From positions 71,305,239 to 71,369,238 of the forward strand of contig NC_135712.1 of assembly GCF_964656455.1 (NCBI RefSeq): a stretch of DNA of 64,000 nt, read 5' to 3'. The stretch comes from Halichoerus grypus (lineage: Eukaryota > Chordata > Mammalia > Carnivora > Phocidae). The notes beneath the pieces were generated by a model. That model was not told where the DNA came from, made no database searches, and saw nothing but the letters and a program-made list of their open reading frames with translations. Positions 22,756 to 32,865 of this stretch are shown piece after piece; position 1 is the first letter of the stretch; every line of letters begins with the position of its first letter. Both the position numbers and the translations under genes were made by a program.

Positions 22756-23185
22756 TAGAGCTCAGCACAGCATGCCCCTCAAAGGAAATTAAACTCCGGG
22801 AGTGTTTGGTCCCTCAGGCACGGCTAGTTTGGCTCCTTATCAGATCAGGGTTTAATGAGAATGGATATGGAGAACTGTTTTGGGAGATCTGTATCCCAGG
22901 CAGACTCTCCAAAATTGCCACTTCCAGGGAGACCAACCCACCTGAGGACGCCCTGCATTCCGGCCCCACCAGTCTCTCTGCTCTGTTTCCTGTTCCCGAG
23001 CAAGAGCCCCTGCCTCAGCCAAATCCATCTCCCTGTGCTCTGCGGCTTCCTCTCTTTCCACATTCCCCTTTGCCCTGCCTGGGACGCATTCTGTCCTCTT
23101 TGTCACGTAAGCAACTCCTACCTGGGCTTTAAAGTCCAGTCCCACCCCCTCTTCGTCCTATGGTACTCATTGTCGGCTCTAGACC
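22756..23185. other. Unique sequence, nothing recognised
   Basis: About 430 bp, C-rich from 22960 to 23090. The frames at 22806-23132 and 22855-23412 have no recognised domain and the latter runs into MER5A sequence. Confidence 0.4.
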
Positions 23186-23322
23186 CTGGCTACTCAAAGT
23201 GTGGTGGCGGATCAGCAGTGTCAGCCTCCCCCCCCCCACCCCTGCCCCCAGGGGTACTTCATCAGAGTCTGCGTTTTAACAAATACCCTGGGGATGTGTC
23301 TGCACGATCAAGGGTGAGACGC
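23186..23322 (-). mobile_element. MER5A-like hAT MITE, copy 1, internally altered
   Basis: 'ctactcaaagtgtggtggcgg' at the left and 'gtctgcgttttaacaaataccctggggatgtgtctgcacgatcaagggtgagacgcactg' at the right are the two ends of a reverse-orientation MER5A. The middle is replaced by a C-rich run (23228-23252), so part of the element is lost or expanded. Confidence 0.7.
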
Positions 23323-23337
23323 ACTGCTCTTCACTCG

Positions 23338-23500
23338 TGGGGCTCCAAGTGCGGTCCCGGGACCAGCAGCGTCAGCATCACCTGGGGATTTGTTAGGAAT
23401 GCAAATTCTTGAGCTCCAGCCCAGGCCTACTGAATCCGAAACTTGGGGTGGTACCCAACAGTCTGTGCTTTCACAAGCTCTCCACTTAAGTTCATGAAAA
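23338..23500 (-). mobile_element. MER5A-like hAT MITE, copy 2
   Basis: 'ggggctccaagtgcggtcccgggaccagcagcgtcagcatcacctggggatttg' followed by 'aggcctactgaatccgaaacttggggtggtacccaacagtctgtgctttcacaagc' is the usual MER5A order in reverse orientation. It starts about 15 bp after copy 1 ends, so two copies sit head to tail. Confidence 0.8.
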
Positions 23501-23876
23501 CACACACAATCCTTATCTCACCCAGAACCGGCTTCATGGGCACATGACCGTAGATCTCCTTATCACTGTCTTGAAATTCTTGATTTTATCTTTGAACTTG
23601 TGTTTTGGAAGTGAAGTCTGATGAGACAGTGGAGGATGCACACAAAGGAGATATGCCTAATATGTGTGTCCATCACGGTTCCTCATCCCTCCCTTCACAA
23701 ATAGTGTTCCTGAGGCCCTGAGAGCAGAATTCCAGCGGACCCATAATGCATGGAGTTCAGCCAGACTCAAGTGAGTACAAAGTGTATAACACCCATGACT
23801 GGGTGTGTGGGGTAACAACAGATCTGAGAAGTTACGTTCTCCCTTTGAACCAGACTTGCTCTGGGCACAGAAGAAG
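23501..23876. other. Unique sequence, nothing recognised
   Basis: About 375 bp between MER5A copy 2 and a SINEC. Nothing nameable is visible. Confidence 0.4.
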
Positions 23877-23889
23877 GCAATGGTATTTT

Positions 23890-24108
23890 TTAAAAAAGAT
23901 TTTATTAATTTATTTGAGAGAGAGAGAGCGAGAGCGTGAGTGCACAAGTGGGGGGAGGGACAGAGGGAGAGGGAGAGAAAGAATCCTCAGGCAGACTGCC
24001 CACTGAACTCGGAGCTGACTCGGGACTCAATCTCCCGACCCTGAGATCACGACCTGAGCCAAAATCAAGAGTCGGACGCTTAACCATCCAAGCCACCCAG
24101 GGACCCCA
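23890..24108 (-). mobile_element. SINEC, full length, minus strand
   Basis: From a T-rich tail 'gattttattaatttatttgagag' to 'cttaaccatccaagccacccaggg'. Flanked by a perfect 13-bp duplication (gcaatggtatttt) at 23877-23889 and 24109-24121. Includes a GAGA-rich stretch, the reverse of the usual CT block. Confidence 0.95.
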
Positions 24109-24121
24109 GCAATGGTATTTT

Positions 24122-24447
24122 AAAAAACACAAATGACCAAGGAACTCTATCATACCCTTTCATACTCATGTTACTTCCGTGTATTAGCCAAATTACACAG
24201 CAAATTATGATACAGATGGAAGAGGAAAGATAGGACAGCTTATAGTTCCTTTTCCTTTTGGTCCTTTCTTTCTCCTCAATAAGCCAAAGGTGAGTACCGA
24301 TAGAATGTGCACATGTCAAAAAGTTAAATAAAAATAGTTCAGTTGTGTTTTGCCACATTTCCATTGTTTTGATAAGAATAGAATACATATACATGTGTGA
24401 ACTACAAAATAGGAATTGTGTAATTTTGATGATTCCACATGCCACTT
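24122..24447. other. AT-rich unique sequence
   Basis: About 325 bp, AT-rich, between two SINEC insertions. No recognisable family or coding potential. Confidence 0.4.
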
Positions 24448-24469
24448 AAATGCTCTCATACTGCAATTA

Positions 24470-24650
24470 GGGGCACCTGGGTGGCTCAGTCAGTTAAGCA
24501 TCTGACTCTTGATTTGGGCTCAGGTTATGATCTCAGTGCCGTGAGATTGGGCTGCATGGAGCCTGCTTAAGATTCTCTCTCTACCTTGCCCTCTGCCCTT
24601 CCCCCACCCCCCAGCATGCTCTCTATTGAGCGCTCTCTCTCTTAAAAAAA
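24470..24650 (+). mobile_element. SINEC, older copy with eroded duplication
   Basis: Head 'gggcacctgggtggctcagt' with 'gactcttgatttgggctcag' marks an older subfamily than the CTGCCTTCGGCTCAG type. Flanks 24448-24469 and 24650-24671 agree at 18 of 22 positions (aaatgctct core), a decayed target-site duplication. The difference from the perfect duplications nearby gives a relative age. Confidence 0.9.
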
Positions 24651-24671
24651 AAATGCTCTTAAAATGCATTT

Positions 24672-25773
24672 AAAACTGGCATTACACAATATAAAGATGA
24701 AAGGTAAAATTCATGTTAATAATTTAAAATTTTATTTATTCTTTACTTAAAACAACATAAAATAACACATAGAAAACATGACAAGTCAAGAGAGACTATG
24801 GAAAAAAGGAAAAAGCTTTATGTTTTAATACTTTTAACAGCATTTTTTTCTTACTTTCTGAACAAGGGCCTCCACATTTTACTTTTTCACCAGGTCCAGC
24901 AAATTATGCAGCCGTCTCTCTCCTATTTTGTCCAATGTTCCCACTGGGACTTCTGAGAATGATATGGGGCATTATTAATATTTACATTGCACCACAGGTA
25001 CAAATGGGGTTTCTCCTAAACAGCCTGGGACATACGGTCTTCCTAAATTCGAAAGTCCGCGACGGTCAAGAAGAAAGCAAAATAGGAGTGAAGACATTCT
25101 GCTTCCTTTCTGTCGATTGTAGGAAATTTTACAAAATTGTATTTTTTTTGTGAAGGTTTTCCTTCTTAACTCTAGTTATTTAACAGACTATCTGATGAGC
25201 TTGGGAATGGGTTGTTCTTTCCCTGTTCTTCTGTTTATAATCAGAAGAATCTTCCTGGCTATTGATCTCTAGTTTCTCCCAACCCTTGAAACCTTGGTCT
25301 TCCTCTGACAACCTGAAAAATTTGTGACATACATCCTTCCATCTTTATGTGTCCTCTTAAAATCAGAGCTCATCAGCAGAAATGCTGTTTTCTTTAGATA
25401 TCTTTTCTTTTCCTTCCTCATTAGGCTCATTCACAATTTTAGGTTCAGAATTTTATTTTTAGAGCCATCCTTTTTTAGCCATGCTCCCTTTCAGAGGTTC
25501 TCACCATGAGATCATCTATGTTGAAAGTCTGAAGATGTACATCTGACTTGTCCTGCTTTAGTGGAATGGGCACTGTCTCCCAAACTGTCATGAGTTTCAC
25601 ATCAGTAATGGTCCTTTGTTGGCAGAATCAAGTCTGGAATATTGGTTCCCCTTGCTGTGAACTGTTTCATTCAAGTGATGAAATTCTCAATCAGACCACA
25701 AAAGAATTTACTAAATGCTCTGCTTTTTTAAAAAAAACTATGGAATTATAGACTTCCATGGAATGTCTATTTT
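24672..25773. other. AT-rich sequence, possibly old LINE or LTR debris
   Basis: About 1.1 kb, AT-rich. 'gggcctccacattttactttttcaccaggtccagcaaattatg' (24866-24908) resembles a block I associate with the tail of an old mammalian repeat, but I cannot name it. No coding signal. Confidence 0.3.
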
Positions 25774-25789
25774 AAAAAGCCAACATTTG

Positions 25790-25985
25790 GGTGCCTGGGT
25801 GGCTCAGTCGTTGGGCGTCTGCCTTCAGCTCAGGTCATGATTCCGGGGTCCTGGGATCGAGCCCCGCATCAGGCTCCCTGGTCGGTGGGGAGCCTGCTTC
25901 TCCCTCTCCCACTTCCCCTGTTTGTGCTCTTGCTGTCTCTCTCTCTGTCAAATAAATAAATAAAATCTTAAAAATAAAATAAAAT
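25790..25985 (+). mobile_element. SINEC, full length, young
   Basis: Complete head, body, CT block, (AATA)n tail and an A-rich (AAAAT)n extension. The 16-bp target-site duplication (aaaaagccaacatttg) is perfect, at 25774-25789 and 25986-26001. Confidence 0.95.
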
Positions 25986-26018
25986 AAAAAGCCAACATTT
26001 GTCATTGTATTTTGTTTC

Positions 26019-26590
26019 TGTGCTAGTTTTCCAAAAAACTTCTACAACTACATCTCCCATCCAATTTAATCTTATTGTGTGACTTTGACATTTCTCCCTT
26101 TAATAGTGGGATCTATGTTCCCACCTCTTAAACTGGGCAGGTTTGTTCTATAGAAGAAGAGATGCTCTATGACTTCTAAGGATAGATCATAAACTATGAT
26201 GCAGCTTCTACCTGATCCCCTCTGAGGGTCTTCACGCTTGGTACCCAGCAGCCATGCTGTGAGGAAGACCAACTAGGTCATATGGAAAAAACCACATGGA
26301 AAAGTCACATGTCGGTGTTTTGGATGACAGCCTGGGTGAGGTCTCAGCCAATAATCAGCAACAAAAGCAGATACACTTCACAAATCAGATGATTAGAGCC
26401 CCCAGTCACAGCCAGACTTCATGTCTTCCCAACTGAGGTCCTAGACATTGCAGAGCAAAGACAAACCATCTCTGCTTTGTCCTGTCTGAATTCCTGACCC
26501 ATAGGAACCATGAAAGAGAATAAAGTGATGTTTGTTTAAGCCACTGAGTCTTGGGGGATGATCTGTAATGCACAATGGGGAATTCATGCA
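26019..26590 (+). mobile_element. MLT1-type MaLR solitary LTR, near full length
   Basis: Starts 'tgtgctagttttccaaaaa' and follows the MLT1 order: 'gccatgctgtgaggaagacc' (26252-26271), 'cacatggaaaagtcacatgtcggtgtt' (26293-26319), 'gatgacagcctgggtgaggtctcagcc', 'agacattgcagagcaaagacaaaccatc', 'ctgtctgaattcctgacccatagga' and 'gtttgtttaagccactgagtcttggggg'. This is a non-coding endogenous-retrovirus-like LTR with no internal region attached. Old and diverged, and no target duplication is seen. Confidence 0.8.
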
Positions 26591-26651
26591 ATAATTAAAA
26601 ACACAGTAAATAAGAAACAAAAAATTAAGACTAATTAAGAATGCATCATCT

Positions 26652-26859
26652 GGGGCGCCTGGGTGGCTCAGTTGTTAAGTGTCTGCCTTCAGCTCAGGGC
26701 ATAATCCTGCGGTCCTGGGATCGAGCCCCGCATCGGGCTCCCTGCTCAGTGGGTAGCCTGCTTCTCCCTCTCATACTCCCCCTGCTTGTGTTTCCTCTCT
26801 CGCTCTCTCTCTCTCTGTCAAATAAATAAATAAATAAATAAATAAAATCTTTAAAAAAA
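26652..26859 (+). mobile_element. SINEC, full length, young
   Basis: Full element with extended (AAAT)n tail. A perfect 12-bp duplication (aatgcatcatct) lies at 26640-26651 and 26860-26871. A 62-codon frame across it is just SINE sequence. Confidence 0.95.
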
Positions 26860-26871
26860 AATGCATCATCT

Positions 26872-27227
26872 ATATCCTCTATTTATACCTTATACTGATC
26901 AGTCCTTGGTTTACTGTCATTCTAAAAAGCTATCCCTATAATGTAGGTCCAATTCCTATTCAGGTGGAAGCTATGATTGTATTAGGCTCCAGTTATCAGG
27001 CAGAGATTTCATTCCTTTTTCTAAACCATGCTTTTGTATGATATTTAATCTTGGTTATTAAAGCAATTATATCATCCCTACTTAGTATACTCTGTGAATT
27101 TCAGAAAGAACAAAATTAAAACATCTCTCACATTCTTCTCTAGCTGATTAACATAACACAATTTTATCTAATCTCAGACGCCCTGCTGGAAAATGTTCCC
27201 TCCTATTCCATTTTATTGAGTCAGAGA
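26872..27227. other. AT-rich unique sequence, nothing recognised
   Basis: About 355 bp between a SINEC and an unclassified repeat. No gene or repeat signal can be named. Confidence 0.4.
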
Positions 27228-27480
27228 TCATTTGTTTGCAATGAACAGAACCCGTTCAAGCTGGCTTAAGCAAAAAGGAAAATTGATTAGAAATAGAGGG
27301 ATCTGACGGAACTCAAAGGCAGGAAGTGTGGCCATGTTTCATAAGGGTTGAGGCCAGAAACTGCAAAACTGATGATAATTAGGCTGGTTTGTCTCTCCAA
27401 ATCTTTCTCTCTAGAGCCATATTGTCTCTTATAACTGACTATAAGGCCCATGCCTCAATCCTCTCTCTCTTTCTCTCTTA
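27228..27480 (+). repeat. Unclassified interspersed repeat, copy 1
   Basis: Contains 'cagaacccgttcaagctggcttaagcaaaaaggaaaattgatt' (27247-27289). A closely similar block, 'agaaacccaactcaaacaagcttaagaaaaaaaggaaattattt', occurs at about 39970-40012 in the same orientation. I recognise the motif from other mammalian genomes but cannot assign the family name with confidence. Confidence 0.5.
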
Positions 27481-27499
27481 TTCCCTCCATTGCTTCAGA

Positions 27500-27745
27500 A
27501 AGCAGTTCAGCATAGGGCTAAGGACAATATCTAGAGTCAAAATGCCTAGATTCAAATATTAGCCACACGATTTAATTGCTCATAACCTTGGGCAAGTTCC
27601 TTAAGCTTCTTCAGTTTCCTCATTTATAAAGTGAAGGTAATTGTGTACTTACCTCATAGGATTGTTGTGAGATTAAATGAATCAATATACATAAAGTTCT
27701 TTTAAGAGTGTCTAGCACTTTGCAAGTGTTTGCTTTCATAATTAT
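27500..27745 (+). mobile_element. MIR SINE, near full length
   Basis: The best-preserved MIR in the window: 'cagcatagggctaaggacaat', 'taaccttgggcaagttccttaagcttcttcagtttcctcatttataaagtg', 'tacctcataggattgttgtgagattaaatgaatcaatatac' and 'gtctagcactttgcaagtg' follow the consensus from tRNA-like head to 3' end. Confidence 0.88.
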
Positions 27746-28036
27746 CTTCCTCTGCGTACTGAACCACATCCAAACATGGGTGCCGCAATCGCAGCTTCAT
27801 ATCCTCGTCAGTTCAAGCGTCAGGCAGAAACTTACAAAGTTTCTGAGACCCAATTCCACATTCCCCAGAGAGAGCATCTGATTGCTCCAGCTGGGTCACA
27901 TGTCTACACGAGGTCAAATCAGCTGTGGCAGAAGGTAAGGGAGTGGGTAATGAGAGGTCTTAGCAGGGAGTAGATTGTCTGAGAAGGGGCTATGGGCTGG
28001 TTCTCCGGAGAGGGTTTGCATGCCTGCTCCCATATA

Positions 28037-28531
28037 TGGGCATACCTTCGTTTTATTGCTCTTAGCTTTATTGCGCTTCACAGACGCTGTGGGGGTTTTT
28101 TTGGGTTTTTTTGTTTTTTACAAATTGAAGGTTTGAGGCAAGCGTGTATGGAGCAAGTCTGTTGGCACCACATTTCCAACAGTATTTGCTCACTTTGTGT
28201 CTCTGTGTCACATTTTGGTAATTCTTGCAATATTTCAAACTTTTTCATTATTATTATATTTATCATGGTCATCTGTGCTCAGTGACTGTGACTTGCTGAA
28301 AGCTCAGATAATAGCATTTTTGAGCCATGAAAGTATCTTTAATTAAGGTATTTACATTGGTTTTTTTTAGACATAATGCTATTGCACACTTAATAGACTA
28401 TAGTGTAATGTAAACACAACTTTTACATGCACCGGGAAACCAAAAAATTCCATCTGACTTGCTTTATTGTAGATATTTGCTTCATTGCTGTGGTCTGGAA
28501 TGGAACCCGCAATATCTCCAAGGTATGTCTG
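28037..28531 (+). mobile_element. Tigger1-like DNA transposon, internally deleted (non-autonomous)
   Basis: Left end 'gggcataccttcgttttattgc' and right end 'cgcaatatctccaaggtatgtctg' are worn Tigger terminal inverted repeats. Internal blocks such as 'caaattgaaggtttgaggcaagc', 'gtgtctctgtgtcacattttggtaattcttgcaatatttcaaactttttcattattattat' and 'gctattgcacacttaatagactatagtgtaatgtaaacacaac' match Tigger1 ends. At about 495 bp, the transposase gene is absent, so this is a deletion derivative. Confidence 0.85.
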
Positions 28532-29610
28532 TGTGTGACCACCTACGTTTCCAATGTGCCAACTCTGGCACTTTGAGCCTCAGCTCAGCAGGGGTGGTTC
28601 CTATTATTGACTGACCCAAATGGCATAAAGAAGGCGGCTTCCTTGGACCGACATGCACTCCTCTCTCTCCCACATATCTAGCTCTCCTCCTTCTGCTTGG
28701 CATGGAGGGCTCTAGTCCCCTGAGAAACCAAAATACAAATGTCTCCTCCTACTAGAAGATGGATTTTACAAATCCTGACCTAGATTTCCCACTCTGAAGT
28801 CATAGTGAATTTTCCCTCTCACAGAACAAAAAGGAAGAATTAGATCCCTCCCATCTGGTATTGTGAGTTTAAGCGATTAAGCATGTGGTAGCTATTTGCT
28901 TATTGAGACTCCTACTGGTAATGGAAACTTTGAGAAATAATACTTAAGATTATTGATCTCACCATAGAGAAAAAGAAAATTAAGCGGAATGTTGAACAGA
29001 AAGCTAAGGGGTCTATCAAAAGGATAATGAGATTTAAGGCATACTGCTCATGTCTCCTCTCATTTCTATATATCATTCTCATCTCCATTAGATTTGGTCA
29101 TTTGGGGCAAAATGCTCTGAAACTGAATATTTGCAATCCTAATCTTCAGAAATACTTGAATGTCACAGACAAATCAATAACACTTTAAATCACGGAGCAG
29201 AGTGAATGAGCGGTCCTCCCTGGGAGAGGAGATGGCTGCCTCCACCCACCCGGTGCCAGGCCAGCCTCCACACTGGCATGAGCTGAGCTTTCCCTGCCCT
29301 CGCTTCTTCTCTTTCTCTGAAGTCAGAACCCTTAGGTCGCAGCAGCTGATACTGTTGTAGGGTGTTATTGTTAGACTGTCTTAGTGCCTGAGTTTTGTGC
29401 TTTCTTAAGAGGATCCTTTCAGAGAAAACAAGAGGTTACTTTAGATGAAAATGACCCATGGCTGATTATTGGCTCTGTTAAATGACCAGTTTGAAAGGAG
29501 GTGTAATGCTCCCATCCACTCTAAATGAGAAGATTGCTCACAACTTATGGTCCATATTCCCCATCTCCAACACTTCCATTTCCTCTCCTCTGATTCATTC
29601 TTCAAAGAAT
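28532..29610. other. Unique sequence, nothing recognised
   Basis: About 1.1 kb without a recognised repeat or exon. Composition is AT-rich with scattered microsatellite-like short runs only. Confidence 0.4.
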
Positions 29611-29623
29611 TGATGGCTTCCCC

Positions 29624-29732
29624 CATTTTTTTTTTTTTTTTCTTCATGGCAACTGCTTTCTGGGCAAGGCTATCAGACTTATTTGCAGTTTGAGCCAAAG
29701 AAGCAACTTCTTTAACTGCATCCGCTTCAACT
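29624..29732 (-). other. Possible retrocopy or exon fragment next to an A18 tract
   Basis: On the minus strand a pyrimidine-rich 'ttctatctacttctag' precedes 29730. From there a frame reads about 30 codons of alanine- and lysine-rich sequence up to an A-run of about 18 (29624-29641 as T). The frame continues beyond it. I recognise no parent gene. The A-run inside an open frame could be a poly(A) tail remnant, a microsatellite expansion, or chance. Confidence 0.15.
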
Positions 29733-30019
29733 AGAAGTAGATAGAACTATATTAATCCAATCTAACAGAAGCTTAGAAGAAAACAAGGTAAATTTGGCCT
29801 GTTATTGAATTAATGCTAAATAGTTAAAATATGGATGTCAAGAATAATACATATAAATGCTCCAGGGCATGTGGAGACGATTAACATAATTTACTCCAAT
29901 AATAATTATAGGGTCATTTATGCTCAATTCAGAGGTCTGCAAGAACTATTACATATGTTGCTGAACTTCTCTGACCAGCTCCTCCAAAGAGGAGACCCTT
30001 CTCTTTAGCCCTAACCTCA
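29733..30019. other. AT-rich unique sequence
   Basis: Short AT-rich stretch before an L2 end. Nothing nameable is present. Confidence 0.4.
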
Positions 30020-30232
30020 CTGTCTTTAAGTTTTTGTGTAGCACTTCCCACTCTCTGAGACTTTTATAGTTCTTGTTCATAGTTTGGTTTTTTTTACTTA
30101 TTTAATGTTTACATTCTCTGTTAGAATGTAGGGAGAGCAGAGCCCTTTTCTATTTCCCTCTCACCACTGTGTTCTCAATGTCTAGAACAAAGCCTAGTAT
30201 ACAGTAGGCACTCGGTAAATATTTGTTGCATT
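30020..30232 (+). mobile_element. L2 LINE 3' end
   Basis: 'gttagaatgtagggagagcagagcccttttctatttccctctcaccactgtgttctcaatgtctagaacaaagcctagtatacagtaggcactcggtaaatatttgttgcattaatg' follows the L2 3' end closely (TAGAATGTAAGCTCC...CACTGTATCCCCAGTGCCTAGAACAG...GTAGGCACTCAATAAATATTTGTTG, in two pieces of memory). One of the clearest L2 ends here. Confidence 0.85.
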
Positions 30233-32700
30233 AATGCGCCCCCAACTGCCCGGGACCTCCCAGCCTCACCACCAGCGCCTACAGAGTGAATCATCCACCT
30301 TCCCAGGTCCATCTTGCTGTGGAACCCTGCTGGCTCTTCACGATCCACGTCTTGGGGGCTCTAGCTGTAGCCCTTGCTGCTGCTGGCACCCATGAGGGTG
30401 ACCAGGTGACCCGTTTGCTGGGGGGAAAGGAGAGGTAACTTCCGGAGGCATTCCATAGGTTACCTCCACCTTTAAGGCCATTTTCTCCCCTTGGGGCAAA
30501 TTCTGAAAGAGTCAGTTTTGCTCTGGACTTAGTTTCTCATGATGAGCAGCTCAGGCACAGAGAGCGCGACTCCATGTGGCTCCCGTGAGGTGCACTGAAC
30601 TACCCCAAACACCCGGACCCAGGCCCCAGTGTGTGGTGAGCGATTAGAACTGCAAGTCCGGGAGCAGAAGCTAGTGGAGGGAACCAGATCCTCCGCAAAA
30701 ACCTCCACACTCCTGAAGCCAGGCTTGAAATCTTCGTCAGATGTGGCTCAACCCTCTCTCCCCTGGCATCTCATCCAAAGCACACCAAGTCCTCTGCAAA
30801 AGCCCCTTGCTGTAGCCATTGAGCTGCACCTCTCAAGGGCTTACAACCTCCATCTGCAGGTTAGTTGCTGATTTACATTTATCACCATTCCTAGAACATC
30901 AGTTCGATGTGGCCAGAAACCATGTCTGGTCATTTGTCTCCTCCTCCCTCAACACGGTGACTTTCATGTAGTCGAAATTAAAAATATATATAATATCTGC
31001 CTAAGCAACAGTGCTAATCTAGAGAAAGACCAGGGGTCATACATAAATACAAAATGGAATGGAGATAGTTAGGGGATGGTAAAGCACTGCGTTTTTGTCC
31101 TTAGTTCCTTGTTGCCTGGCCGCTCCCACATCAGAAGCCAAGCCTGGGGACCTCAGATCATCAATTCCTTCCTTAGTGTAGAGCAGACCCCAATTTTCTG
31201 CATGATGGCCTGGCTGCGAGGGCTGCTGCCCTATGGAAGATGGAGGGTGTAATACGAGAAGAGGTGGAGCTCCTTTCCCTCCCACTCCAGTGGGCACTGG
31301 GAGAAGGAAAAGAGATTAAAATTGGGGAAGGAAATAATCAAGTTGGAAGTTCAGAGTTTACCTTACATCCCAAGGTTGAAATCCAGGAGGGTGGGGATGC
31401 TAGATAGCTTTGGGGGAAAGCCGAAAGCAAAGGTTTGGTTTTTTGTTTTTGTTTTTGTTTTATGAACTTTCTCCTCCATGGTGGCACTCTGTAAGGAAGT
31501 CAGCTTGCCGCCCCCCTTCGCTAACAGGAGGTAGCCACATTAAGAGCAAGATATGGCCCCTTTAGAAAATGGCCTGCATCAGTGCTCCCAGACCAAATTC
31601 AAGGTTCATGTGCTGTGGAAGAGCTCATAAGTTCCCTTATGTCCCGTGGGGAAATTGAGATGGTAGCTGAGGTACAAGCCAGCGGGCCTGACAGGGGACT
31701 CCGTGGTAAGGGTTGGAGTGAGTCCACATCGGCGGCTTTAGGGTTGATGGTGGAAGAGGCTGAGACTCAGAGGCTGAGGGCCAGCAAGGGAGGCACCCCA
31801 GGCCCTGACTGAACCACAAGTTCTCCTGTGGAAACCAGACACTGGGCAGACACCTGGCTGGTCATAGGAGCCCACAAGGGCCCAGTGGCTAGCATAGGAC
31901 AAGTAAGAGCTCTCAGGCCATTCCCCATACACCCTGCCACCATCCAGGGGTGGGATGGTGGAAGGGGAAGGGAGTCAGAACTTCAAAGCTTTCACCCCAA
32001 TGGGTCTCTCAAAACTGGAATAGACAGGAACTGTTGATTGGCAAGTCACCATTAACTCTATGTCCTTTCCCCAACAGGGACAGGACTTCAGGAGAAAGCT
32101 TAGATCAGTCATTGAAAAAACCCCACTTTTTCTCCTCATCTCTGAGGAGGAAGCTTCATAAAAATATATATGGTCTAGTGTTAAAACTACCAATGACACC
32201 AGAAACTTTGGGGTCTTTAGAACCCTTTTAAATATTGATATCTAGCAAAGGGATGTGGTTCCAAGCTAACACCAAGCTTGAAAGAGTACCTCAGTCTATG
32301 TTAAGAACATAGGGGACATCTATTAAGAACATGGGACATCTCCCTGCTTGGCTTGTACTAAGATATGTCCCCTCAGGGTTGTCTTCCAGCCTCCTACCCT
32401 CCCCTGTGAATTGCAGCAGGATGGGTTCTTGAGAGAAAAGGAAGGCAAGGTGGCACGGAAGGGAGAAAGCTCCAACAGAAGAGAAAGTTGATGAGCGTGC
32501 CTATTTATCATGGCACAGTCCTCTGCTTTTTCCTCCTATTGATTTCTGTGCTCTGCTCCGTACGCCACTGTGTCTAGGGAAACGAGTGTACTTGTGAGCA
32601 ACCCTGCAATTAAGTGCTATAGCTTAGGTAAAGAGCTTCAGTCAAACCCTCCCCTAACCCCAACCTGCCTCCTGGTCCCCACTCTTCAGGAGAAAGCACT
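30233..32700. other. Unique sequence, nothing recognised
   Basis: About 2.5 kb without an identifiable transposon. There is a short TTTTTG tract at 31438-31461 and AT-rich 'aaatatatataatatc' near 30982-30998. Frames at 30629-30871, 31037-31297 and 31950-32231 have no recognisable domains. Confidence 0.4.
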
Positions 32701-32709
32701 GAATGTGGT

Positions 32710-32865
32710 AGCAGGGGATGGGACCTGTCTGCATGTCACTATCCATTATTATCATCGTTGTGTGCCCTCTGTGAGCTCTGGAAGGCCAGGTCTCTGCAGT
32801 GTATCCATCTCTGTGGTTGTCCACAGGTTTGATGAATGAGTGATGCATGAGAGGGTGAATGAATA
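32710..32865 (+). mobile_element. Possible L2 LINE 3' end, diverged
   Basis: 'gtgagctctggaaggccaggtctctgcagtgtatccatc' (32771-32809) then 'gatgaatgagtgatgcatgagagggtgaatgaat' (32830-32863) suggests an L2 tail. Similarity is weak. Confidence 0.4.

Noticed and set aside
26641..26829. Open frames across SINEC elements (also 41396-41632, 47546-47755, 59232-59420)
   Set aside because: These are translations of the SINE consensus and are shared by unrelated copies.
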